From Iris pallida (Eukaryota > Streptophyta > Magnoliopsida > Asparagales > Iridaceae): DNA of 64,000 nucleotides. A program made the translations under genes and the position numbers. The stretch is from positions 12,980,625 through 13,044,624 of the forward strand of contig JANAVB010003400.1 of NCBI GenBank assembly GCA_029216955.1. The letters run 5' to 3'. How positions within the stretch are numbered: position 1 is the first letter of the stretch; each line of letters begins with the position of its first letter. Of this stretch, positions 1 through 9,693 are shown piece after piece. Below the pieces are notes generated by a model. The model saw only the letters and a program-made list of their open reading frames with translations. It was not told where the DNA came from and ran no database searches.

Positions 1-2
1 CA

Positions 3-1840
3 ATCCGAATAGACGAAGAGATTCCGGATGAGGTCGCCAATTCAAATGTGGCCTCTCATGATGCCGTATGGCGAACGTTCTTCGACGGCGCTACAAGAAC
101 TGGGCCCAAAGGCAACATCGTCGCTGGAGTCGGAGTGGTGCTGATTTCTTCCTCTGGCTAGTGATCAATCGGGCTTATTCTCTCACGGAGCCCTGTTCAA
201 ACAATGTGGCCGAGTACAATGCTTTGGTCATTGGCCTCCGACTTACGAAGGAGCTGGGGGTAGAGTACCTTGAAGCATAAGGCGATTTGCAGCTAATCGT
301 TAACCAGATCTAGGGATCATACGAAGTGCGTCATGAAGACATGATCCCCTATCACCAAATAACGATTGACATTATCTCGTCCTTAGAAGGGTTCTTCATA
401 GAACATGTTTCCAGGCTCCAGAACATTGAAGCTGATACCCTAGCAGGCCTTGTCGCTTCCTTAGCAGTGCCGAATCATGCTCACCACTTGGTTAACATAA
501 TAGGCCGTGAATTGGTCTGTCCCAAGGATAATGTTCAGTGTGTTGAGAGCTACTCCGCTCTGACAGTTGACGAAGCACCAGACTGGAGACAACCATTCAT
601 CGACTTCGTTGTCTACGACATCCTGCCAGAAAATCCGAAGGAAGCCACTTCTATCAGAAGGCGTTCTCCCAGATTCTTCTACGATACAGAGACAAAAATG
701 CTATATCGGCGATCATACGATGGATTACTGCTTTTGTGTCTGTCAAATATAGAAGCCAAAGAAGCCGTACGTGAAGCTCATGATGGCATCTGTGGGGCCC
801 ATCAGCCTGGCCCGAAACTACAAGACTGCCTTTGCCGAATGGGCTACTACTGCCCCACGATGGTTACAGATGCGATAGACTATGCAAGAAAGTACAAAGC
901 CTATCAAGTCTACGTAGATTTCATCCACCAGCCATCCGATTTTCTACCTCCGACGGTGGCATCCTGGCCATTCGAAGCATGGAGAATGGACATTATTGGC
1001 CCAATCACTCCGTCTTCGTCCCGCGGACATCGCTTCATACTCGCAATCACAGATTACTTCTCCAAATGGGCAGAGGCTATTCCGCTGGCAGAAGTCAAGG
1101 CTTCAAACGTGATCATCTTCCTCAAGCATCACGTCATTTATCGCTTTGGACTGCCACGAAGGATCATCCACGATAATGGTCTACAGTTCTCAAGCCACGC
1201 TTTCTATCGGTTTTGTGACAAATACCGAATCTAGAATATTGCTTCAACACCATACAACCCGGCAGCTAATGGTCTAGCTGAAGCGTTCAACAAAACAATA
1301 ATTAAGCTGCTCAAGAAATTCGTGTCTTCCAACAAATGCGACTAGAATGAGAAGCTTGGCGAATGCTTATGGACGTACCGTACTACAGTACGAACGGCCA
1401 ATGGGAACACACCATTCTCTCTGGTGTATGGAAGTGAGGCAGTTCTCCCATTGGAGACTCAAATCCCCTCACTCCGTATCGCTCTCACATATCGATTGAC
1501 GACAGATGATAATCACCATCGCCGACTACAAGAGTTGGGGGCCCTAGATGAAAGGTGCCTGTTAGCTCAACAACAAATCGAGCTGTACCAAGCCCGTATC
1601 TTCGGAGTATTCAACAAGAAGGTTAAAATCAGAACATTTCAAGTAGGCGATCTCGTTCTGGCGGTTCGGAGGCCGATGGTTATGACTCACAAAACCGTCG
1701 GCAAGTTCCAGCTAAAGTGGGAAGGCCCGTTCATCATCGATGCTGTATTCTCCAATGGAGCTTACCGCCTCGCAAAACAAAATGGAGACTTGCTTATGTT
1801 GCCCATCAACAAAAAGTTCCTGAAGAAGTATTATGTTTGA
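3..1840 (+). pseudogene. E1 pol remnant: RNase H and integrase, broken
   Basis: Frame 3 opens with an RNase H start (FFDGATRTGPKGN), stops at TAG 159-161, and the RNase H segment CSNNVAEYNALVIGL continues in another frame (68-280). Integrase follows: a zinc-binding region (HDGICGAH, then a site where CxxC is expected but KYKAY is read), the DDE core with D in MDIIGPI, D in IIHDNG and E in GLAEAFNKT, then a C-terminal barrel (FQVGDLVLAV, WEGPFII). In-frame stops lie at 278, 311, 1232 and 1343. Several are CAG or TGG codons turned into TAG, as expected from cytosine deamination. All three catalytic acids remain, but the protein cannot be made. RT and protease are outside the window. Confidence 0.85.
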
Positions 1841-1849
1841 AACGACATC

Positions 1850-2093
1850 CTCCAAATCTCCCGGATTGTTGGGTTATGTACCCTCCGGTACCGCTGAACT
1901 CACTTTCCGACTCCAAATCTCCCGGATTGTTGGGTTATGTACCCTCCGTTACCCCTGAACTCACTTTTTGACTCTAAATCTCCCGGATTGTTGGGTTATG
2001 TACCCTTTGGTACCGCTGAACTCACATTCTGATCCCAAATCTCCCAGATTATCGAGTTATGTACCCGCATGTATCACTGAACTTACACTCTGG
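1850..2093 (+). repeat. Four tandem 61-bp repeats downstream of E1 integrase
   Basis: Four head-to-tail copies of a 61-bp unit containing TCTCCCGGATTGTTGGGTTA and ending near CTGAACTCACTTT begin 10 bases after the integrase stop. Copies 1-3 are nearly identical; the fourth is more diverged. Tandem repeats in the untranslated region next to pol are a known habit of Tat/Ogre elements. No coding role is seen. Confidence 0.9.
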
Positions 2094-2910
2094 CTACTAC
2101 AGATGAATCTATATAGCATCTTTTAGGTAGTAAGTCATGTACGATTATACCTCTGAACTTTCTTCCTAAAAGAGCTTCCGTCTTATGATCCAATACCCGC
2201 ACTTTCAGTGCACAAAAAGGGTAACAGGTCCACAAATTCTCCAAAATAACCACGTCGATGTTACCTCTGAGTTGTTTTCCTTCCATCAAAAATAAACCGC
2301 CCCGCACATAGAACTCCCACGTCCTCATTACCTCTGAGTTGTTCTATGTACCCTTCATGGAGCCCACTCCTGCCATGTCCTCATTACCTCTTAGTGGGAA
2401 GGCTCCATCGAAGAAACCCTCATATTTACCATATCCTCATTACCTCTGAGTAAGTATGTTGGTTTTTCTCTCGACTTATTATCCGTACCCAAGACCGGAG
2501 TACGCCAAGGATAATAGGCCCACAAATGTCCTCTGTTGACCACAAATGCTGTACTAAGTTTCCTAGTACATGCCCCTCATTTCTCATCATGCCCCGGGAG
2601 CCCAGCTGCTCCATGGCATTCTTTCTCCGGATACCAGGAACTTCCATGGCCACCTTACTGTGGAATTATTCTAAGTATCCCCATCAAACTTGTTATCCGT
2701 ACCTAAAACCAAGGTATACCAAGGGTAACAAGTCCACAAACAGTCCCCAGTGGGGCAAATACCACAACACCACAAACGCAATAAGCAATACAAATGAAGG
2801 GTAGAATAAAACATACTCTTTTATTTGAAAGTCAAGTACTACATGTTCTGGGGACCACGTCCCTCTCAAGAAAAAGAAAAAAATGAAAACGGAAGAAGGA
2901 AAAAAGCCGA
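2094..2910 (+). other. E1 spacer between pol repeats and antisense gene
   Basis: No credible gene. The sequence holds decayed repeats: a block with TCCTCATTACCTCTGAG recurs near 2325, 2380 and 2440 (period about 57 bases), and TTATCCGTACC plus ACCAAGG-like blocks recur near 2480 and 2695. It probably holds the 3' ends of both the pol transcript and the antisense gene; no terminator was identified. Confidence 0.5.
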
Positions 2911-5900
2911 CTATGGTTCGGCGATACATAATTTTATGAGACGGTCCCTCAGCAAGGCAGTCGACCGCTCAAACCCCTGCTTAGCCCGACGCTCGGCCTC
3001 CCGAGTCAACCGCTCCACATCTTCTAGGTGCGCATGAGCCCGCCAGCCATCCTCGAGCTTCTTCAGAGCACGCTCCAGGCTAGCAGAAGCTCGGGAGACC
3101 TTTTCGGCCTCCTGAACAATCAGCTATTTATTCGTACGAGAAGCTTCGAGCTCAGACTCCAAGAAAGCCAGCTTCCTTTGGAGTTCGAGGATCTGCTCCC
3201 TTGTATCGACTATTCCACGGGAGGTGGCCGCTTCCCGAGCCATGCAATCCTCGCTCCTGCGGCTCAGCTGGTCATACTGAAGAGATAGATCACCAAGGTC
3301 CTTCATTATAACCGGCTTGGACGTATCTCTTGTAACCCTTACCTTCTCCAGTACTGTGATAAGGAAGCCCCGCTTCTGATCTATTGCTGCAGACGGATCA
3401 GCTTACCGCAGCACTTAAAACTGGGCCACGAGCTGATCAGCCTCTAACAGTTTAGGCTCCAGAAGCGCAGCTATCCCTGTCCCACCAGGAAGGGTTTTAA
3501 GAATGTCAATCTGGCCTTGGGCGCATTGTCGGGCCAAGACAAAGGGGGTCCCCCGCTCCACAGCAGCTTCGACCCCCCTCTTCAAGTGTCGGTAGAAACT
3601 GTCAACTACATCCTGCGATGCCTCATCCAGAACTTCCGTAGAGGACGGCGTTAGGGGAAGTGTAGCTGGCAGTGTCGAAGGAGACGCATCAGAACTTGCC
3701 ACCCCTGCCACCAGGGAAACAAATTCTGAGCAAAAAGACGCATGGATAGCAGCTAACTCCTCCTCCGCGGCCCGGAGAACCTGGATACTCGGCAGGGCGG
3801 AGAGGTCAACCCCCGAAGCCACAGGAGCAGAAGAGGATGCATGGACCATTGCTTTCTGCCCCGGCTGCATCGTCGTCCGATCTCTCGAACTCGATCCAGC
3901 GGGAGGCCCCTCAATATAAGTCGGAAGAGGAGGGGGCACACTCCCCCCACCAGATCCCCGCTGGTAGAGCCTTCCCTGACAATATTCGTCATTTACAGTG
4001 AAGAGGCAGGACCTGTATGTCCAGAGCAACCATCAATCAGCCTAACCCGAAGGATGTGATGATAGAGCAAATGGGCCTCCTCACTAGTCAAAATTTGGCT
4101 TATCTTACCAGGGGAGGGTTGTGGAGGCTGAGGCTCGCTCACAGCCTCCATATTCCCCTCACCAGCAACCTCCAAGCCAAATTTAGCTGGCTCTTCTGCC
4201 CCAACCACCCCGGAAGGAGATACGACTGGATCAGTGCCACCCTGCTGAAATTCAGCAGTCTCGGGGATGGGTTCAGCGGAGCCCCCATCGCCCTGGGTCG
4301 AGACCTCAGCAATGTGAGATCCATCAGCCGCCGCCGAGGGTACCCCGGCAGAAATAATCTCGGCACATATGTCACTAATCAATGTATTCAGGGACGGATT
4401 GACTTCAGAAGCAGCAGCCGTTTTCTGAGAGTCCGACTCTTCCGACGACTACAGAGAAGAGAAAAATGATTAAGTCATAGTTCAGGAAAAGAAAGGGATA
4501 AAAAAGGAGATGGTCGCAATTCAATTCACCTCCAAAATGGCATCATCACCTTCGCCCCTCTCCTTAATGAGCAGCCCATGGTGTCTTATCGCAGCCCGCT
4601 TCAAGAGAAGGTTACGCCACTAATAGAATCACGCCTGCCTCGTTTGCGTGAAGGGACAGGCACAACGGGCGGCTGATCTGCCACCGTCTCACCAGGCGTA
4701 ACGGGCGGCTGATCTGCCAATATCTCATCAGGCACAACAGGCGACTGACCCGCCACCATCTCATCTGGCACAATAGGCGGCTGATCCGCCCCAACATCTT
4801 CCACAGGAGGGGAAGAGTTATCTGTATCGCGCTCGTAATTCTCTTCGTCCGCATTGGTAGACTCCGAGTCAGGCACGGGAACTGTGTTCGCCCTCCCCTT
4901 CCTCGTCTTAGACCCCTTGGGCTTCTCCACTAAGCCAGTACCCACAATGAAGCTGGTACTCGGGTCAAAAGTAACGGGAGGCTTGCTCGCCGTAACATGG
5001 TATAGGGCCGCCATATACAAAATTTTGCCTGGCATCTCACCATCAGGAACCGAAAAGGTGGTTCGGGTATGAACCATATCATAATAATGCCATGTCCTGA
5101 TACCATCCAGGACGCTACCTTCAAAGCCCAGGCAAGAGCTGGGACTGTCAAAGAACAGCTGGCTATACCCGAACTGGCGGGAGAACCTGCTGGGCAAGTA
5201 GGGCTCCAAGTAAATGTTGTTGCGGTTACGATATACTAGGTGCGCTGGACGGATATTATGCAGCCAAAGGAGCATTTTCTCAGGTAAGAGGAGAGGAGGT
5301 CCGGTACCGTCAACATGTACGCCCCTCACTTCTTCCGCGGTAAAACGAGGAACAGACACAAAAAAGTCATATTCGTCCACTCTCGCCAGCACCCTCCGAC
5401 AGGCTGGCGTGGTGCGGCACTCCCAGGGCTGATGGTGGAATCGGAAAATGAAAGCATCATCAGCCGTAACGCCGTCTTCTGCTCCAGGCCTCATCAAAGA
5501 TCGGTAGTGCATTAACAGCCACCCCATCAGATAATGGTATGGCAGCTCTATGCGCTCAAAATCCATCGCCGTATCACGGGCGATGACCTTGGAAGAAAAG
5601 GCATGAAGGCCATGGTGTATGCTGCACACCATGGCCGGAAGAAGGGCCAGTCTGACCCCAAAGACCAGCTTTACGGCGGGGAGGATAAAGTGGCGGCTGA
5701 TCCTCTCAATGGAACCTGCCCCTCCTGAGACCACGCAGTTACGTAGCCACACCATCAGGAATCCTGTCAAGAGTGCCTTCTCTGACAGTTGTTGAGTACC
5801 ATGATAAAAATAACTGAAGGAGTCAGTTCGACTGCCAAATGTGTTGCCCGTGGACCTCGATCTCTTGGCAGTCGACACCAGGTTTTGTACCTTCTCCGAG

Positions 5901-6996
5901 GTTTGAGGATCTCTGGAAGAAACCTGGCCTGAGGCGCCTAGTATGAAAAGGTATGAGACCCAGGACGTAGTGTGAGGAATGCTCCCTTTCGAGCAACCAT
6001 CCTTCTTGATGGCCGTCTGGTGACAAGTACTGTGGTGACATAGCAATTCTCGATATACGGCAACAAAGCCCAGGAACTGCCGATCTAAATCCTCGAGCTC
6101 TTCGCTTATAGGGGTGTACACTTCAAAGACTTCTTCCCCCCAGGGCAGCTTGGAGATAACGTACATCTTATGGAGAGCGAGTCCCAGCTCCCCTCTAGGC
6201 GTGAAGAAGGTTTCCGTCTGCCAGTTGTACATCTCTAGGAGAGCCATGAACAACGGCTTATTTATGGGTAGACCATGACAGGTACCCCGAATGGCGTGGT
6301 AAAGACCGATCTCACGCAGGGGAGTCTCATACTTCCGTAAAATCTACGTGGTTAAGTTAGCCCACGCAGGAATGGGGTTTATCCAGTTCAGCAATGCCAA
6401 CCGGCTGACGGGATAGGACCCCTTTCGAGCAAGCTGGTTCAAGAAGGTATCAGCTTGAGAGTACGTGAAATTGGGACCCGATACGTTTATGAAGGTACCC
6501 GGAGCCAGTCCCATCACGTACAGACTGACCGGTTTCCTTCCTGCATACGCTGACACCAAATTCCTGTTGTAATGGATGTTTCCCACAATTATCCCTCACT
6601 TGCCTGGAGTCAAGGAGTCCACCATCTTTCTGTCCAGCGGTAACATGTTAAACCATGACAGAGGAAAATGGCACTCTATCGGAGGGATATAGATCTCCAC
6701 CCCGTCAAGAGTAAAGTCCCAACTCTCGGATATATCTAGCACTCGGGGGTTCTTTACTGACAAAGCATCCTCAAAAGAGGAACACCGGCTTCAAGTATTT
6801 CTCCTCCAATTGCCCCGAGTTCATCATGGCACAGAGAAAGTAGAAGGGCTGGTTCTTGATAGAATTCAGCCTCTCCAAAGGCTCATCTATGGAAGCTGGT
6901 TCGTCATATATTGGACTAAGTGGTCGAATCGTACGCCTATAGCAGACTGGGCACGACCCACCAGAGGCTCTCCCGCTGGATTGACTGGCAGATTCA

Positions 6997-7681
6997 CTAG
7001 AGAAAGATAAAGAGAAACAAATTAAAAGATGGCTAAACAAAACCACCTAGTACTTTTAGGCTTATGCGGCCCAGTCCACATGAGCTTATGCGGCTCTATT
7101 TAGCGCGAGCTTATGCGGTTCTGTTTAAAAGAGCTCATGCGGCTCTATTTGAACACGAGCTTATGCGGCACTAATTAGCGTAAGCTTATATGACTCTGTT
7201 TTGTGTGAGTTTATGCGGTTCTGCTTAGCACAGTCTCATGCGGCCCAGTTCAGATGGGCTCATGCGGCTTGGCTCAGCGCAGCTTCATGCGGCACTGTTT
7301 CGATGGAGTTTATGCGGTTTTGATTAGCGGAGCCTTATGCGGCCCAGTCTAGATGAGCCTTATGCGGCCCAGTCTAGATAAGGCTTATGCGGTCCTGTTT
7401 GAGGAGGCTTCATGTGGTTGGGCTCAGAGGGACTTATGTTGTTCTGTTCAAACAGGCCTTTATGCAGTTCAAATTGCAAAGTGCTCATGCGGCCGCAAGA
7501 CGGCTATCATACAGCTCGAACATGGGGCATACCTCCATACGGCTCGGACATGGGATGCACATGTGGCACACATAGCACAGTATGCAGATTCATGAAGACG
7601 AAGAAGGCTCGCGCATAAAATATGCAACATAGCCATAATGGTGGATGTTCTGAGTTGTACAATTTCTGCCAAAACCCTTAC
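6997..7681 (-). other. Putative intron 1 of the E1 antisense gene
   Basis: Read on the minus strand, the donor GCTG|GTAAGGGTTTT follows codon 34 and the acceptor is TTTATCTTTCTCTAG|TGAATC. The 685-base intron is largely the ATGCGG minisatellite. Exon 1 leaves one base and the long downstream frame needs two, so either the junction differs slightly or an indel has occurred. Confidence 0.5.
7057..7500 (+). repeat. ATGCGG minisatellite, about 25-bp period
   Basis: About fifteen degenerate copies of a 24-26 bp unit of the form ATGCGGCTCTGTTTAGCGCG plus AGCTT. The ATGCGG core is best kept and the spacer varies. It fills most of the putative intron of the antisense gene. The same core returns in 8105-8235 and in the LTR. 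Confidence 0.85.
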
Positions 7682-7878
7682 CAGCAATGGCGGGGTGAAC
7701 GTCGGGATTAACTTCAGGCACCGCAGTCGACGTAGACGCCACTCCCTTACCCTTCGCCGTAGCCTTGGAAGTCTTGGGGGCCATCGTTGATCGAAGAAGA
7801 AGAAGAAGAGGACGACAGTTAGGGCAATAAGAGCTTAATTTAGGAAAGAAAGTAAAGAGTTTTTTCTCCAAATTACTC

Positions 7879-7889
7879 TTATTTATAGG
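7879..7889 (-). promoter_or_regulatory. TATA box of the E1 antisense gene
   Basis: The minus strand reads CCTATAAATAA 95 bases before the ATG at 7784. The stretch between is a pyrimidine-rich leader, as in plant 5' untranslated regions. It matches the TATA form of the LTR promoters in this window (CCTATAAATAG). This suggests independent antisense transcription; it is not proof. Confidence 0.6.
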
Positions 7890-8104
7890 AGGACAAAGGG
7901 GGGGCACGTGGACCGATAAAAGCTTCGGGTCGTATGCTGCAGGCAAAATTGACTCCTAGGATTTCGTTCCCTCTCATAAAGGAGATTCATCAAAGCACAA
8001 AATCTAAATATTTAATGAACCGACTCTTGGGATTCCCCCAAAAGACGGCTCTAAATCAAAAAAACGAATCAAGGCAGTTAATGACGCCTACGTGACAGAA
8101 AAGA

Positions 8105-8235
8105 CAGCATGCGGCCGGGCAGTCCATGCGGCCAGGAAATTCATGGGGCTAGGAGACCCATGCGGCCAGGAAATCCATGCGGCCAGGAAGGCCATGCGGC
8201 TAGGCAATCCATGCGTCTAGGAAGGTCAAGCGGCT
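8105..8235 (+). repeat. 17-bp ATGCGGCCAGGAAATCC repeat
   Basis: Seven or so copies of a 17-bp unit, ATGCGGCCAGGAAATCC with variants (GGCTAGGCAATCC). It shares the ATGCGG core with the intron minisatellite but has a different spacer, so it was amplified separately. It lies upstream of the antisense promoter and before the 3' LTR. Confidence 0.8.
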
Positions 8236-8320
8236 AAGAAGTCCATCCTATGCTGCCAGAAGAGCTTATGTGGACATAGCCATGCTTCTTATTCAAAGTA
8301 TTTCAATTTTACAAAGTAAA

Positions 8321-9693
8321 AATTTGAAGGGGGTCTAGTAGAAACATGGAAAAGAACAGGAAAATCTATGTGGCTCAAAACAAATAGAGTCTCATGCGGT
8401 TCAAAGAAGCTCTCAGAGCTTCATGCGGCTCAGGAGTTCTATGCGGCTCAAAAGACGCCAACCTAGCCATGCGGTTCGAGTAAAAGCCACGTGGCTCATG
8501 CGGCTCGCTTCTACAGCTGGCCATCAAGTAGCGGCCTCATTTAATGCTCTGACACAACAAGGCAGCTCTGACATAAAGGTGAACTGATAGCTCTGACGTA
8601 AAGCTGCAATGATGACTCTGACATAATGGCGTACTCCTAGAGAAACGAAGAAAATCTCTATAGCTGGCACGATCCATCAATACCCAAAGTCTTCTATACG
8701 GCTTTGACACGTGGTCAGCCGCATGCGGTTCAGGTGGAGGCCACCCCCATGCGGCTGCTACTCTCATGCGGCTCGGATCATGTGGGCCATCTTCATGCGA
8801 CTTAAATCCTGAGAAGCCACCCCCATGCGGCCGCTACTCTTATGCGGCTCGGATCATGGGGACCATCTCCATGCGGTTCAAATACTGAGAGGCCACGCCC
8901 ATGCAGCCTTGACACGTAGCCAGCCTTATGCGGTTCAGTCGGAAACCACCCTCATATGGCTCAGATTTCGGAGGCCATACCTATGCGGCTGTCACCTTCA
9001 TGCGGTTCAAATCCTGAGAAGCCACTCTCATGTGGCTCTGTCAAGACACCCTGTCCCTGTGGCTCGCGGTTAGGACACTCGGTAGGAGATTCGAGTTTGT
9101 TGGCAATCAATCAAGATTTATCAACAAATCCCAACAACCAGATTTAGTACAATCATCATAATTACTCAGATCAAATCAGATTTATAGCAATCAAGCAGAT
9201 TGAACACGTGGTAGGAGATTCGAGTTTATCACAAAGATTTGTGGTAATCAGCATTAATTGCCTATACGAATTTGGCGCAATCAACATTAACTGTCCAAAT
9301 TTGTTGCAATCAAGATTAACGGCCCAGATTAATTGCTAATAAAACAGGATCATGGAAAATTGTAATTAATCCCAAACTGCCAACTTTTCAAGGGGATAAT
9401 CATTGCAAACCCTAATGATCACACCCCACTCCTATAAATAGCAAGGTGCCATTCTCTTACAAAAGAGATTCCTCCCACCCAGTAGACACACAGAGAGACA
9501 AAGGCACGCACAGAAGAGTCTTCCCACACATCCCGAGAGCATTTTTTTATCAGAGCCAAGGCTACGTCCGATCGTCTAAGGAGTAAGGCAGAGCTGCCGT
9601 CGCTTTTTCGAGCCTCTATAGTCATCCCCCAGAATCAAAAATAAATAATCGTACTTAGATTGTTGTATCTAGGTTTTTATTCCAAGGCTTTCT
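8321..9693 (+). repeat. E1 purine tract and 3' LTR (left part)
   Basis: AATTTGAAGGGGGTC at 8321-8335 looks like a polypurine tract, so the LTR should start at about 8336 (TAGTAG, with the expected TG changed to TA). The LTR contains scattered CATGCGGCT copies (8390-9065), a repeated GGTAGGAGATTCGAGTTT block (about 9080 and 9210) and a TATA box at 9432. E2 cuts it at 9693. The boundary is inferred, because the partner 5' LTR is outside the window. Confidence 0.5.
9432..9441 (+). promoter_or_regulatory. TATA box of E1 LTR
   Basis: CTATAAATAG follows a CACCCCACTC stretch and precedes a polar leader with CACACAGAGAGACAAAGGCAC. This is the usual form of a plant LTR promoter and places the R region just downstream. 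Confidence 0.6.

Larger units (their letters stand above)
2911..7784 (-). pseudogene. E1 antisense gene, plant-mobile-domain-like protein, multi-exon and decayed
   Basis: A gene opposite to pol. It starts at ATG 7784 (MAPKTSKATAKGKG), reaches a splice donor G|GTAAG at 7681 and resumes after an acceptor (pyrimidine tract, CTAG) near 6997. Long minus frames follow: 7046-6771, 6586-6344 and 6253-4601 (550 codons; the last two share a frame across one TAG). The segment LLEMYNWQTETFFTPRGEL, followed by LPWGEEVFEVY, resembles the plant mobile domain (PF10536). An acidic tail with four proline-rich repeats (ADQPPVVP type, plus 4640-4800) follows. A small intron is likely from about 4531 to 4448. Then come low-complexity segments and a coiled coil rich in LxxELE and RA repeats, ending at TAG 2911. 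Exon phases do not join cleanly and stops are present, so it is a pseudogene here. PMD identity is inferred from motif resemblance. Confidence 0.65.
1..9693 (+). mobile_element. E1: 3' part of a Tat/Ogre-like Ty3 LTR retrotransposon
   Basis: The window opens inside the pol gene of an old Ty3/gypsy element. In order: RNase H and integrase (3-1840), four 61-bp tandem repeats, an antisense gene (7784-2911), a purine tract near 8321 and a repeat-rich 3' LTR. This plan (tandem repeats after integrase, plus an extra antisense ORF before the 3' LTR) is known for the Tat/Ogre/Retand lineage, and the integrase C-terminus ending in INKKFLKKYYV fits it. The gag-protease-RT half lies left of the window. 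E2 inserted at 9694, so the LTR tail should resume at 30693. Lineage is inferred from layout and motifs, not from a tree. Confidence 0.75.

Noticed and set aside
7057..8235. CRISPR-like regular repeats
   Set aside because: Spacers are repeats of each other, the unit is degenerate, and the context is a plant retroelement with no cas genes.
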